64,000 bases of DNA from Vibrio crassostreae 9ZC13 (GCF_000272045.2 NZ_AJYZ02000042.1:419552-483551), one strand, 5' to 3'. Shown: positions 35,052 to 45,171, numbered from the stretch's first letter. Program-made: numbers and translations. The notes: generated by a model from the letters alone, not told the origin.

Positions 35052-35080
35052 AATTCTTTATTTATTTTTGCTATGCATCA

Positions 35081-37432
35081 CTATTTTTTCACGTCAAACT
35101 CGACCCCTGACGGATCTCGTTCTAGCGCGACTTTGAGTACTTCATCAATCCACTGAACCGGGATCACCTTCAAGTCAGCGATTACGTTGTCTGGAATCTC
35201 TTCCAAATCACGCTCATTGTCTTTAGGGATCAGTACAGTTTTGATGCCGCCACGGTGTGCAGCAAGCAGTTTTTCTTTCAAGCCACCGATAGGTAAAACT
35301 TCACCACGAAGGGTAATTTCACCTGTCATACCGACCTCTGCTTTAACCGGGTTACCCGTCAAGCTAGAGACAAGTGCAGTACACATTGCGATACCCGCAC
35401 TCGGGCCATCTTTCGGTGTAGCACCTTCTGGTACGTGAACGTGAATGTCACGTTTTTCGTAAAAATCTGAGTTGATACCCAGTTTTTCAGCACGAGAACG
35501 AACCACTGTCATTGCCGCTTGAATCGACTCTTTCATCACGTCGCCAAGTGAGCCAGTTTGCGTTAGCTTACCTTTGCCCGGCATTGCTTCGGTCTCGATA
35601 GTCAGTAGATCACCACCCACTTGAGTCCACGCTAGGCCTGTTACTTGACCGATACGGTTGCTTTCATCCGCTTTACCGAAGTCGTGGCGTTGAACACCTA
35701 AGTACTCTTTCAGGTTATCAATGTTAACCGTTACAGACTTAAGATCGCTGTCTAGCAAGATGTTCTTCACTGCTTTACGACAGATTTTTGAGATTTCACG
35801 CTCTAGGCTACGTACACCCGCTTCACGCGTGTAGTAACGAATGATGCCGATGATTGCAGAGTCTTCAATCTCAATTTCATGAGGCTTAAGACCGTTGCGT
35901 TGAACTTGCTTGTCCAGTAAATGGCTCTTAGCAATGTTCAGCTTCTCATCTTCTGTGTAACCAGATAGACGAATCACTTCCATACGGTCCAGTAGAGGCC
36001 CAGGAATGTCCATCGAGTTCGATGTTGCCACGAACATAACATCTGACAGATCGTAATCTACTTCTAGGTAGTGATCGTTAAATGCGTTGTTTTGTTCTGG
36101 ATCTAGAACTTCTAGAAGTGCTGAAGATGGGTCGCCACGCATATCAGAAGACATCTTATCGATCTCATCTAATAGGAACAGTGGGTTCTTAACACCAACT
36201 TTAGACATCTTCTGGATCAGTTTACCCGGAAGTGAACCGATGTACGTACGACGGTGACCACGAATCTCAGCTTCATCACGAACGCCACCAAGTGCCATAC
36301 GCGTGTACTTACGACCCGTTGCCGCAGCAATCGAACGACCTAGCGAGGTTTTACCTACACCAGGAGGACCAACAAGACAAAGGATTGGGCCTTTTAGCTT
36401 GTTGATACGGTTTTGTACTGCCAAGTATTCAAGAATACGTTCTTTAACACGCTCTAAGCCGTAGTGGTCTTCGTTTAAGATCTCTTCCGCTTTCGCTAGA
36501 TTCTTTTTCACTTTTGAACGCTTAGCCCAAGGAACGCCCACCATCCAATCAATGTAGCTACGTACTACTGTTGCTTCAGCAGACATTGGCGACATCATTT
36601 TCAGTTTTTGCAGTTCTTGCTCGGTTTTTTCACGAGCTTCTTGAGGCATCTTAGAGTCTTCGATCTTCTTCTTCAGAGTCTCGAATTCATCAGGAGCGTC
36701 GTCCATCTCGCCAAGTTCTTTCTGAATCGCTTTCATTTGCTCATTCAGGTAGTACTCACGCTGAGATTTTTCCATTTGCTTCTTAACGCGGCCACGAATG
36801 CGTTTTTCAACTTGCAAGATGTCAATTTCTGACTCCATTTGGCCCATCAAGAATTCCAGACGTTCAGTCACATCTAAGATTTCTAGAACGTGCTGCTTGT
36901 CTACCAGTTTAAGTGGCATGTGTGCAGCAATCGTATCAGCAAGGCGAGCTGCCTCATCAATACCGTTCAGAGATGTTAGAACTTCTGGTGGAATCTTTTT
37001 GTTCAGCTTAATAAAGCCTTCGAATTGATTGATCGCGCTGCGAACAACCACTTCTTGTTCTTTTTCGTCAAGTTCTGAGGTTACAACGTATTCTGCGTCC
37101 GCTAAGAAAAACTCACTTTCTTTGAATTGGTGAATTTTTGCACGCTGCTGACCTTCGACAAGCACTTTAACAGTACCATCAGGGAGCTTTAGTAACTGAA
37201 GAATGGTAGCGACAGTTCCTACTTTAAATAGGTCGTCAATTGAAGGCTCATCAGTGTCCGCTTCTTTCTGCGCTACAAGTAGTACTTGTTTGTTAGCTTC
37301 CATTGCCGATTCAAGGCAAGTAATCGATTTTTCACGACCAACAAACAATGGAATAACCATGTGTGGGTAAACCACTACATCACGTAGAGGTAGCACGGGG
37401 ATTTCGATACGCTCGGAACGTTCCAAGTTCAT
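35081..37432 (-). CDS. lon: ATP-dependent protease Lon
   Basis: 783 residues, matching E. coli Lon (784). N-terminal LAN domain (IEIPVLPLRDVVVYPHMVIP), AAA+ module with Walker A GPPGVGKTS and Walker B LFLLDEIDKM, and the C-terminal Ser-Lys protease with EGATPKDGPSAGIAM (catalytic Ser) and GGLKEKLLAAHRGGIKTV (catalytic Lys). It degrades misfolded and regulatory proteins. A good sigma-32 promoter sits upstream at 37467-37494. Downstream neighbours hupB and ppiD are as in E. coli. Confidence 0.98.
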   Translation of the reverse strand: MNLERSERIEIPVLPLRDVVVYPHMVIPLFVGREKSITCLESAMEANKQVLLVAQKEADTDEPSIDDLFKVGTVATILQLLKLPDGTVKVLVEGQQRAKIHQFKESEFFLADAEYVVTSELDEKEQEVVVRSAINQFEGFIKLNKKIPPEVLTSLNGIDEAARLADTIAAHMPLKLVDKQHVLEILDVTERLEFLMGQMESEIDILQVEKRIRGRVKKQMEKSQREYYLNEQMKAIQKELGEMDDAPDEFETLKKKIEDSKMPQEAREKTEQELQKLKMMSPMSAEATVVRSYIDWMVGVPWAKRSKVKKNLAKAEEILNEDHYGLERVKERILEYLAVQNRINKLKGPILCLVGPPGVGKTSLGRSIAAATGRKYTRMALGGVRDEAEIRGHRRTYIGSLPGKLIQKMSKVGVKNPLFLLDEIDKMSSDMRGDPSSALLEVLDPEQNNAFNDHYLEVDYDLSDVMFVATSNSMDIPGPLLDRMEVIRLSGYTEDEKLNIAKSHLLDKQVQRNGLKPHEIEIEDSAIIGIIRYYTREAGVRSLEREISKICRKAVKNILLDSDLKSVTVNIDNLKEYLGVQRHDFGKADESNRIGQVTGLAWTQVGGDLLTIETEAMPGKGKLTQTGSLGDVMKESIQAAMTVVRSRAEKLGINSDFYEKRDIHVHVPEGATPKDGPSAGIAMCTALVSSLTGNPVKAEVGMTGEITLRGEVLPIGGLKEKLLAAHRGGIKTVLIPKDNERDLEEIPDNVIADLKVIPVQWIDEVLKVALERDPSGVEFDVKK

Positions 37433-37466
37433 ATATTTCTCTCTTCCGCTTTAACTTATAAAGCAG

Positions 37467-37494
37467 TATATGGGGCTTAAACGACTGGATTCAA
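37467..37494 (-). promoter_or_regulatory. Sigma-32 (heat-shock) promoter of lon
   Basis: On the minus strand TTGAA (37494-37490), 14-bp spacer, CCCCATATA (37475-37467). This matches the RpoH consensus CTTGAA-N13-17-CCCCATTTA closely. It lies about 35 nt upstream of the lon ATG. Confidence 0.82.
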
Positions 37495-37506
37495 TGGAAG
37501 AATAAA

Positions 37507-37536
37507 AAAAAGGAGGTAATTGCTTACCTCCTTTTT
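37507..37536 (-). terminator. Terminator after clpX
   Basis: A perfect 13-bp stem AAAAAGGAGGTAA / TTACCTCCTTTTT with loop TTGC, T-runs on both strands. It separates clpX from the lon heat-shock promoter. Confidence 0.92.
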
Positions 37537-37564
37537 CAATTTGAGTGACTTGTCTAAAAAAGAC

Positions 37565-38845
37565 CTACTCTGCAACAGCTGCTTGGTTATCTGAGTTGCT
37601 GTAAATTAATAGTGGTTCTGACTCACCATTAATTACCGACTCATCAATCACAACCTTGCTTACATCAGTTGAAGATGGCAGTTCGTACATAGTTTCTAGT
37701 AGAACACCCTCCAAGATAGAACGTAGACCACGAGCACCTGTTTTACGGTTCATTGCTTTCTTAGCAATGGCACGTAAAGCATCTTCACGGAATTCTAACT
37801 CTGTATCCTCAAGCTCAAATAATGCTGCGTACTGTTTTGTAAGTGCATTCTTTGGCTCACATAGGATTTGGATTAGCGCTTCTTCATCAAGCTCTGTCAG
37901 TGTTGTTGTCACAGGTAGACGACCAATGAATTCTGGAATCAGACCATACTTCACTAGATCTTCAGGTTCTACTTGAGTGAACAATTCACCGATAGTTTTG
38001 GTTTCATCTTTTGAACGCACTTCTGCGCCAAAGCCGATACCTGAACCTGTTTCTACACGCTGTTCAATCACTTTATCTAGGCCTGCAAACGCACCACCAC
38101 AGATAAATAAGATCTTAGACGTGTCCACTTGCAAGAACTCTTGCTGTGGATGCTTACGACCACCTTGAGGTGGAACTGAAGCTACTGTACCTTCAACAAG
38201 TTTTAGTAGAGCTTGCTGTACACCTTCACCAGACACGTCACGCGTGATTGATGGGTTTTCAGCTTTACGAGAAATCTTGTCGATTTCATCGATGTAAACA
38301 ATGCCGCGTTCCGCTTTCGCTACGTCGTAATCACATTTCTGAAGCAACTTCTGGATGATGTTTTCAACATCTTCGCCCACGTAACCCGCTTCGGTTAGTG
38401 TTGTTGCGTCTGCCATTGTGAAAGGAACGTCTAGGAAACGAGCCAATGTTTCAGCCAGTAGTGTTTTACCACTACCAGTAGGACCGATAAGAAGAATGTT
38501 ACTCTTACCTAGCTCTACGCCTTCAGCTGTCGTATCACCATTACGTAAACGCTTGTAGTGGTTATAAACTGCAACTGCTAGCACTTTCTTCGCGTATTCT
38601 TGACCGATTACATAGTCGTCAAGATGCTCACGAATCTCACGCGGCGTTGGCAGCGATTCCGATTCTTTCTTAGGAAGAACATCTTTAATTTCTTCACGAA
38701 TAATGTCGTTACAAAGATCGACACATTCATCACAAATGTAAACAGAAGGACCTGCGATTAACTTGCGAACTTCGTGTTGGCTTTTGCCACAGAAAGAGCA
38801 GTAAAGCAGTTTACCGCTACCACCCTCTTTGCTTTTATCTGTCAT
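37565..38845 (-). CDS. clpX: ClpXP protease ATPase subunit
   Basis: 426 residues. N-terminal zinc-binding domain with C16, C19, C38 and C41 (YCSFCGKSQ ... YICDEC), AAA+ module with Walker A LLIGPTGSGKTLLA and Walker B IVYIDEIDKI, and the GYVGEDVENII pore-1 loop region. The IGF loop that docks on ClpP is present (GSGIGFGAE region). It unfolds substrates and feeds them to ClpP. It follows clpP by 81 nt. Confidence 0.98.
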   Translation of the reverse strand: MTDKSKEGGSGKLLYCSFCGKSQHEVRKLIAGPSVYICDECVDLCNDIIREEIKDVLPKKESESLPTPREIREHLDDYVIGQEYAKKVLAVAVYNHYKRLRNGDTTAEGVELGKSNILLIGPTGSGKTLLAETLARFLDVPFTMADATTLTEAGYVGEDVENIIQKLLQKCDYDVAKAERGIVYIDEIDKISRKAENPSITRDVSGEGVQQALLKLVEGTVASVPPQGGRKHPQQEFLQVDTSKILFICGGAFAGLDKVIEQRVETGSGIGFGAEVRSKDETKTIGELFTQVEPEDLVKYGLIPEFIGRLPVTTTLTELDEEALIQILCEPKNALTKQYAALFELEDTELEFREDALRAIAKKAMNRKTGARGLRSILEGVLLETMYELPSSTDVSKVVIDESVINGESEPLLIYSNSDNQAAVAE

Positions 38846-38926
38846 TCGCTAACCTCTTAGCCTTAACTCTCTATGCTTGAGTGTATATCAATTTGAATCA
38901 CTTTGCGTTAAACAATTGCCCTGCAA

Positions 38927-39553
38927 TTATTGACCGCGGTGATTAAGAACTGAATCCACCAAGCCGTATTCTACTGCTTGATCAGCAGACATGAAGTTAT
39001 CACGATCTGTATCGCGCTCAACAACTTCTAGAGGCTGACCAGTGTGCTCTGCCAATAGTTTGTTTAGCTTTTGTTTGATCGTTAGGATCTCTTGCGCGTG
39101 AATTTGAATATCAGACGCTTGGCCTTGGAAGCCGCCAAGTGGCTGGTGAATCATTACACGTGAGTTTGGAAGCACGTGACGCTTACCAGGAGTACCACCC
39201 GCTAGTAAGAATGCACCCATAGAGCAAGCTTGACCCATACATACTGTGCTCACGTTTGGCTTGATGAACTGCATTGTGTCGTAGATAGACATGCCTGCTG
39301 TTACGCTACCGCCAGGTGAGTTGATGTAAAGATAGATATCTTTGTCTGGGTTTTCTGATTCCAAGAAAAGCAGTTGAGCCACGACAAGATTTGCCATGTG
39401 GTCTTCCACTTGACCTGTTAAGAAAATGATACGTTCTTTTAATAGACGAGAATAAATATCGTAAGAACGTTCACCACGGGAAGTCTGTTCAACCACCATA
39501 AGAACTAGTGCGTCCATAATCGATGGCATTGTATTTTTTTCTTGGTAGCTCAT
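38927..39553 (-). CDS. clpP: ATP-dependent Clp protease proteolytic subunit
   Basis: 208 residues. The catalytic triad is visible: S111 (GQACSMGAFLL), H136 (MIHQPLGG) and D185 (ERDTDRDNFM region). A short N-terminal propeptide of about 14 residues is expected to be removed. It forms the tetradecameric chamber used by ClpX. Between tig and clpP lies an inverted repeat and a GTTGAC...GTCAAC dyad, so clpP probably has its own promoter. Confidence 0.98.
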   Translation of the reverse strand: MSYQEKNTMPSIMDALVLMVVEQTSRGERSYDIYSRLLKERIIFLTGQVEDHMANLVVAQLLFLESENPDKDIYLYINSPGGSVTAGMSIYDTMQFIKPNVSTVCMGQACSMGAFLLAGGTPGKRHVLPNSRVMIHQPLGGFQGQASDIQIHAQEILTIKQKLNKLLAEHTGQPLEVVERDTDRDNFMSADQAVEYGLVDSVLNHRGQ

Positions 39554-39576
39554 ATTCTTATGTCCCTAAAATAAAT

Positions 39577-39603
39577 GGCCCGAATGATTAAATCATACGG
39601 ACC
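39577..39603 (-). terminator. Imperfect hairpin between tig and clpP
   Basis: On the minus strand GGTCCGTATGATT / AATCATTCGGGCC forms a stem with two mismatches, followed by ATTTATTTT. It may end part of the tig transcription. It lies 24-50 nt upstream of the clpP ATG, so it could also act as a leader structure. Confidence 0.55.
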
Positions 39604-39658
39604 ATTGTTAGCAGAATTGTTGACCGTACGTCAACCTTCTACGTCAGATATTACTATA

Positions 39659-40957
39659 TTAAGCAGGTTGCTGATTCATTAGCTCGTTGAAGCTAACTTC
39701 TTTATCAGAAACTTGAGCTTTAGCGATGATTGCATCAATAGCTTGCTCTTCTAGAGCAACATTGCGCATGTTGTTCATCATTTGCTCGTTTTGCTCGTAG
39801 TAAGCAATAACTTCTGTTGGATCTTCGTATGCTGTAGCCATCTCTTCGATGATAGCTTTAACTTTCTCGTCGTCAGCTTTTAGCTCTTCAGTCTTGATTA
39901 CTTCACCAAGAAGAAGACCTACAACTACGCGACGTTTAGCTTGCTCTTCGAACAGCTCACGTGGAAGTTGGTCAGCAGCTTCAGTGTTGCCACCGAAACG
40001 TTGAGCAGCTTGTTGACGTAGAACACCGATCTCTTGATCGATTAGAGCAGAAGGTACGTCGATGTTGTTTTCGTTAACTAGACCGTCGATAGCTTGCTCT
40101 TTGATGCGGTTCTTAACAGCTTGCTTAAGCTCACGCTCCATGTTCTTACGAACTTCAGCTTTAAGACCTTCAACGCCGTCAGTTGCGCCGAACTTAGCAA
40201 CGAATTCTTCGTTTAGTTCTGGAAGTTCACGAGCTTCAACTTTGTTTACTTTGATTGCAAACTTAGCTGCTTTACCTTTTAGGTTTTCAGCGTGGTAATC
40301 TTCTGGGAAGTTTACGTCGATTTCGAATTCCATACCTGCTGTTTTACCAACGATACCGTCTTCAAAACCAGGGATCATGCGACCAGCGCCCATCTCTAGT
40401 GGGAAGTTCTCAGCTTTACCGCCTTCGAACTCTTCACCGTCGATAGAACCAACGAAGTCGATAGTTGCACGAGAACCTGCGTCAGCAGCAGCTTCAACTT
40501 CAGTCCAAGTTGCTTGTTGCTTACGTAGAGTTTCGATCATCTCTTCAACGTCAGCTTCTTTAACTTCTACTGCTGGTTTCTCAACAGTGATGTTTTCTAG
40601 ACCTTTCAGCTCAACTTCTGGGTAAACTTCAAAAGTTGCGTTGAATACTAGGTCAGCGCCTTCGTTGTTTTCAACTGGTGCGAAAGTAGGTGCGCCAGCT
40701 GGGTTGATTTTCTCTTTAACGATCGCTTCGATGAAGTGACGTTGCATTACTTCGCCCATCACGTCTTGACGTACTGCTTTGCCGTACATTTTAGCAACCA
40801 TCTTCATTGGCACTTTGCCTTTACGGAAACCATCGAAACGACGGTTTTTCGCGATGTTGCGTAGTTCAGCTGTAACTGCATCTTCGATGTTAGCAGCAGG
40901 AACAGTAATATTAAGACGGCGCTCTAGGCCTTCTAGCGTTTCAACAGTAACTTGCAT
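39659..40957 (-). CDS. tig: Trigger factor
   Basis: 432 residues, same as E. coli. N-terminal ribosome-binding domain with FDGFRKGKVPM (the FRxGxxP ribosome-docking signature), central FKBP-type PPIase domain (about 150-245: IDFVGSIDGEEFEGG, PGFEDGIVGKTAG), and a C-terminal helical chaperone arm. It binds nascent chains at the ribosome exit. Ribosome site GAGG seven nt upstream. It heads the tig-clpP-clpX-lon block. Confidence 0.98.
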   Translation of the reverse strand: MQVTVETLEGLERRLNITVPAANIEDAVTAELRNIAKNRRFDGFRKGKVPMKMVAKMYGKAVRQDVMGEVMQRHFIEAIVKEKINPAGAPTFAPVENNEGADLVFNATFEVYPEVELKGLENITVEKPAVEVKEADVEEMIETLRKQQATWTEVEAAADAGSRATIDFVGSIDGEEFEGGKAENFPLEMGAGRMIPGFEDGIVGKTAGMEFEIDVNFPEDYHAENLKGKAAKFAIKVNKVEARELPELNEEFVAKFGATDGVEGLKAEVRKNMERELKQAVKNRIKEQAIDGLVNENNIDVPSALIDQEIGVLRQQAAQRFGGNTEAADQLPRELFEEQAKRRVVVGLLLGEVIKTEELKADDEKVKAIIEEMATAYEDPTEVIAYYEQNEQMMNNMRNVALEEQAIDAIIAKAQVSDKEVSFNELMNQQPA

Positions 40958-41597
40958 TATATAAACCTCAAAACTGGCTCAGTAATCTGAGCATATGAGC
41001 CGTAACTTAGCTTTAATTCAAAAGCAGACGTTGTTGGCTGCATCCTTGTGTAGTGCTCTATCCGAACACCTAATTTAAAATCGAGCATTGATGTCTGAAT
41101 TGATTATTCAACCAAACACCAGACTAATCAGCGATATCTTCGTTCTTCACACGTCGATTAAAACGCAATAAAGCTTGTTTTCAGAAACAAGAAAGGTATC
41201 TCCGATTAGCCTCAGGACAGAAATTTTAGACGCGACATTCTAGCGATCTGTTTAATCTCTGTCGAGCCGTTCACCTCTGCATGATGATGAATGCTCTAAA
41301 TTCGTCCAACTAAGTGATACAAAAACGATCAAATCATCACTTAGCACAACAGAAATGGGGACAATAGCGACTTTTTCAAGGGAATCGAGGGCTTTTTTTG
41401 CTAAAAACCTTAAAAAGAGATCTTGCTCTTGTTTTACCCCTCAGAGTCGATAACTTTTTCAACAATCCCCGTTACAAACCCTTAACCTACATCCATCTGT
41501 TCACTCTCTGCTTTCAGCAAAAACTACCGCTATTTACTACCATAAACGAGAGAAGACAGGCTTGATTGTTTACCAAAGAAATCAGCGGAGAGCCTTC
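40958..41597. other. 640-bp intergenic region between tig and dctB
   Basis: No gene, RNA or repeat recognised. It must hold the tig promoter (minus strand) and the dctB promoter (plus strand). The stretch has poly-T and poly-A tracts around 41380-41420 (GGGCTTTTTTTGCTAAAAACC) but no convincing terminator stem. Confidence 0.5.
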
Positions 41598-43406
41598 ATG
41601 TTTCAAGCTTTTAAAATCCCAATACTGTTAATGGTCACATACAGTTTACTGATGGTGTTTGGCGGTCATTGGGTGTGGAGCACGAGCCATGAAAGTTTGT
41701 TAAATGATCATCAATCTAAGCTGGACCGCTTTTCTGTTCATATTTCAAACCAATTGGATAAGTTCGCGCACATTCCCGAGCTGCTTTCAAAAGACAAAGA
41801 GCTGGTCGATGCCCTGCACTCTCCAAGTAACTCTGCGCAAATCGAACTCACTAATCGTTATCTAGAGCACGTAAACTCGGTGATTCAAGCATCCGACACC
41901 TACCTACTAGACAGTATCGGCACCACCATTGCAGCCAGTAACTGGAATCAACCGCGTTCTTTTATTCGTCGTAACTTTGCTTTCCGCCCCTACTTTCAAG
42001 AAGCGATTATTGGCAATGAAAATCAATATTTTGCGCTAGGTTCAACCTCTGGAAAGCGAGGCTATTATTATTCTTACCCCGTCTCCTATGCCGCCGAGAT
42101 TATTGGCGTCATTGTCGTAAAGATGGATTTATCGCTGATTGAAGCAAGTTGGAAAGGCAAACAGAGTTTTTTTGTTGCTGACGATAAAGATCAAATTGTA
42201 TTTATGTCGAGTAACCCTGAGTGGCTGTTCAAAAGCCTTCAGCCGCTAAGCGAAGTACAACACACTCGAATTCAAGAAAGCAGGCAGTATCTCGATACAA
42301 AAATAGAAAGCCTGCACTTCTCCGGCGATTTAGACAGTGCCACCAGTCGTATTGAGTCGCCACACAAACTCGTCCAAGAGCAGTTCTTTAGTTCTTCGCG
42401 TTTCCTAGCCGAACCAAGACTCACCATACGGGTATTTTCTCCAACCCACTTAGTTTGGTGGGACTTGGTTGCTTACCTTGTGGTTTTGAGCCTTATTTTT
42501 GCGATTATTTATCTAACGATGCAACTCAATCACCATCGACAACAAAGACGAGCTCAGATAGATAGACTGCAATCCGAAGCCAAGCAAAAGCTAGAATTTC
42601 AAGTGCTTGAACGAACATCAGAGTTGCATGTCGAGATTAAGCACCGAATCGAAACTGAACATGTACTGAGGCAGACACAAGACGAACTCATCCAAGCCGC
42701 CAAACTGGCAGTGTTGGGGCAAATGTCAGCAAGCATCAGCCATGAACTGAATAACCCGCTTGCTGCGATTCGCAGTTATGCCGACAACGGCCGACTGTTT
42801 CTTGCCAAAGAAAAAACCGAGCGTGTCGATGACAACCTATCGCGAATCTCGGCGCTCACTGACCGTATGGCTAATATAAGCCACCAGCTTCGTTCCTTTG
42901 CAAAGAAATCCACTGCGGAAGAGCTGCACACGTTACAGATACTGCCAGTATTGCACTCGTCAAAAGAACTGATGAAACCACAACTCAAGAGTGAACGAGT
43001 AAAGCTCAACGAACTTCCTGAAACCTTTGATGCTTGCGTGCTCGCCAACGCCATTCAATTGGAACAAGTGATCATTAATTTGCTGACTAACGCGATTCAG
43101 GCGATGGAACAACAAGACGACAAACAATTAGCTATTCTGTTAGAGATTAAGAAGCCCGACCATCAACAAGCCAAGACCTTGCTGATTCATGTCGATGACA
43201 ATGGTCCAGGCTTCACCTCCCCTTCTAACGGAAATTTTTTTGAACCCTTCCATACCACCAAGAAAAATGGACTTGGACTTGGGCTATCGATTTCTCAACA
43301 AATAATCAGCGGAATAAATGGCAAGCTAGTTACCGATCACAGCCCACAAGGTGGTGCTCGATTTAGTATCGAGTTACCCATAGCTCCAACAAAAGAATCA
43401 GATTAG
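41598..43406 (+). CDS. dctB: C4-dicarboxylate sensor histidine kinase
   Basis: 602 residues. First membrane helix at about 6-25, a periplasmic double-PAS (dCache) sensor (residues about 35-280, with FAFRPYFQEAIIGN and GYYYSYPV, typical of DctB), second helix at about 285-305, a coiled coil, then HisKA with H382 (ASISHELNNPLAAIRSY) and HATPase (VIINLLTNAIQAM, VDDNGPGF, GLGLGLSISQQII). It senses external succinate, fumarate or malate and phosphorylates DctD. I use the ATG at 41598 with GGAGAG; an upstream TTG adds 12 residues. Confidence 0.95.
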   Translation: MFQAFKIPILLMVTYSLLMVFGGHWVWSTSHESLLNDHQSKLDRFSVHISNQLDKFAHIPELLSKDKELVDALHSPSNSAQIELTNRYLEHVNSVIQASDTYLLDSIGTTIAASNWNQPRSFIRRNFAFRPYFQEAIIGNENQYFALGSTSGKRGYYYSYPVSYAAEIIGVIVVKMDLSLIEASWKGKQSFFVADDKDQIVFMSSNPEWLFKSLQPLSEVQHTRIQESRQYLDTKIESLHFSGDLDSATSRIESPHKLVQEQFFSSSRFLAEPRLTIRVFSPTHLVWWDLVAYLVVLSLIFAIIYLTMQLNHHRQQRRAQIDRLQSEAKQKLEFQVLERTSELHVEIKHRIETEHVLRQTQDELIQAAKLAVLGQMSASISHELNNPLAAIRSYADNGRLFLAKEKTERVDDNLSRISALTDRMANISHQLRSFAKKSTAEELHTLQILPVLHSSKELMKPQLKSERVKLNELPETFDACVLANAIQLEQVIINLLTNAIQAMEQQDDKQLAILLEIKKPDHQQAKTLLIHVDDNGPGFTSPSNGNFFEPFHTTKKNGLGLGLSISQQIISGINGKLVTDHSPQGGARFSIELPIAPTKESD

Positions 43407-43434
43407 TCGCTAAGCAAACCAGTACACCTTCACC

Positions 43435-43464
43435 AAAAATAAAAATAAAAATAAAAATAAAAAT
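43435..43464 (+). repeat. (AAAAAT)5 simple sequence repeat between dctB and dctD
   Basis: Five exact copies of the hexamer AAAAAT followed by AAAAG. It lies 10-20 nt before the dctD ribosome site AAAGGAAT. Hexamer repeats of this kind can change copy number by slipped-strand pairing. Confidence 0.95.
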
Positions 43465-43484
43465 AAAAGATTAAAGGAATAACT

Positions 43485-44831
43485 ATGTGTCACGTCTATT
43501 TCATTGATGATGAATCCGATCTGAGAATGGCTATTGAACAGAGCTTTGAGCTCGCCGATATTGATGCCGAATTCTTTCCCGATGCGGAGTCTGCTCTGCT
43601 CGCGATTCAAGAAAACGGCTTACCTCACGTGATCATCACTGATATCTGTCTACCAGGTCTATCCGGGCATGATCTGCTCAACACCGTGATGCACAAAGAC
43701 AAAGAGATCCCCGTGATCATGATTACTGGTCACGGCGATATTTCAATGGCCGTTCAAGCCATCCAATACGGCGCCTATGACTTCATTGAAAAACCTTTCG
43801 CTAATGAACGCCTAATCGAAACCACTAAGCGAGCGATAGAAAAACGTCAGCTCACACTAGAGAACCTTGAGTTAAAACGTTCACTCAAAGCCAGCCAAGC
43901 GCTCGGCCCTAGAATCATTGGTGATACGCAATCAATGACGGAGCTGCGGTCTATCATCACTCACGTTGCCGATACCAATGCCGACATATTGCTATTTGGC
44001 GAGACAGGTACCGGCAAAGAATTAGTTGCACGTTCTCTGCATGAACAAAGCAGCAGGCGAGAACAAAACTTCGTCGCAGTCAACTGCGGCGCAGTGCCTG
44101 AAAATCTGATTGAGAGTGAACTGTATGGCCATGAGAAAGGGGCATTCACTGGCGCAGAAAGCAAACGTGTCGGTAAATTTGAATTTGCTCAGGGCGGAAC
44201 TCTATTCTTAGATGAAATTGAGTCCATGCCAATGCAGGCACAAATTCGCCTGTTGCGCGTCTTGCAAGAACGCGTCATCGAAAGGGTTGGGTCTAATGGT
44301 TTAGTCCCTCTAGACATTCGAGTGATTGCGGCAACTAAAGTCGACCTAAAGAAAGCCGCTGAAGAAGGCACTTTCCGCCAAGACCTCTATTATCGACTCA
44401 ATGTTGTGACCTTAGATTTACCGCCGTTAAGAAGCCGACAAGAAGATATCCCAGCACTCTTCCACCACTTCTTACTGGTCGCTGCGGCGCGTTATGGCAA
44501 GACTGCCCCTGCCCTTCCACAAAAGGAGCTGCACGCGCTTTTGGCTCATGATTGGCCGGGAAATGTTCGAGAATTACGTAACAGCGCTGAACGCTTCATC
44601 TTACTAGGGAAATTAGCTCAACTGGGTGATGGTGCGAACTCAGAGAGCCACTCAGACACCAGCATTAGCCTATCGGACCAAGTGGCAGAGTTCGAAAAAG
44701 CGGTGATCGAACGCGCGTTGATTGAGAATGAAGGGAGTATAAAATTAACTATGTCTCAATTAAATGTCCCAAGAAAAACGCTTTACGACAAAATGCAGCG
44801 TTATCAAATCGACAAAGATAATTTTAAGTAA
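43485..44831 (+). CDS. dctD: Sigma-54-dependent response regulator of C4-dicarboxylate transport
   Basis: 448 residues, NtrC-type. Receiver domain with phospho-acceptor D53, AAA+ domain with Walker A at 172-179 (GETGTGKE) and the sigma-54 contact loop GAFTGA at 219-224, and C-terminal Fis-type HTH (about 420-445: LTMSQLNVPRKTLYDKMQ). When phosphorylated by DctB it activates sigma-54 RNA polymerase at the TRAP transporter promoter, which carries a matching -24/-12 element at 48485-48499. It is downstream of dctB, 78 nt away, across a hexamer repeat. Confidence 0.96.
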   Translation: MCHVYFIDDESDLRMAIEQSFELADIDAEFFPDAESALLAIQENGLPHVIITDICLPGLSGHDLLNTVMHKDKEIPVIMITGHGDISMAVQAIQYGAYDFIEKPFANERLIETTKRAIEKRQLTLENLELKRSLKASQALGPRIIGDTQSMTELRSIITHVADTNADILLFGETGTGKELVARSLHEQSSRREQNFVAVNCGAVPENLIESELYGHEKGAFTGAESKRVGKFEFAQGGTLFLDEIESMPMQAQIRLLRVLQERVIERVGSNGLVPLDIRVIAATKVDLKKAAEEGTFRQDLYYRLNVVTLDLPPLRSRQEDIPALFHHFLLVAAARYGKTAPALPQKELHALLAHDWPGNVRELRNSAERFILLGKLAQLGDGANSESHSDTSISLSDQVAEFEKAVIERALIENEGSIKLTMSQLNVPRKTLYDKMQRYQIDKDNFK

Positions 44832-44988
44832 AACAATAGATTTCGAAGTGAATAATTAAGCTGTGAGATAAAAGAATCAAACACGAAATAAAACGCAAAG
44901 CGTAGCTTAATCTGAATGTATATCGAAACTGGCAGAGATAAGGTTCATCTTCCATAATTTATATGTCGACTTTAAGGATAAGTTGCAT

Positions 44989-45171
44989 ATGAATGAAAAA
45001 ACGACCATTCCTGTCATTGTAGATACAGTGCTGATTGATGACCATTATGAAGTAGAAAGAAGATCTGGGCGCGAGCGAAGAAAGAAAAAAGTACGCTGGA
45101 AAGGTTATGACAGGCGTTTAAGCGGCACAATAAGGCGCGGGAAAAATAAAGCGATAGATGAAAAGGTGTAA
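44989..45171 (+). CDS. Small basic protein (60 aa), unknown function
   Basis: MNEKTTIPVIVDTVLIDDH at the start, then a strongly basic region (ERRSGRERRKKKVRWKGYDRR, LSGTIRRGKNK). The ATG at 44989 has AAGGATA 8 nt upstream; the TTG two codons earlier is less likely. No family recognised; the charge suggests binding of nucleic acid or an acidic partner. The stop codon lies inside a 12-bp hairpin shared with the TRAP operon terminator. Its position between dctD and dctM may be coincidental. Confidence 0.7.
   Translation: MNEKTTIPVIVDTVLIDDHYEVERRSGRERRKKKVRWKGYDRRLSGTIRRGKNKAIDEKV

Noticed and set aside
43410..43610. Minus-strand frame encoding an LFLFLFLF run
   Set aside because: It is only the translation of the AAAAAT hexamer tract and antisense of the dctD start.
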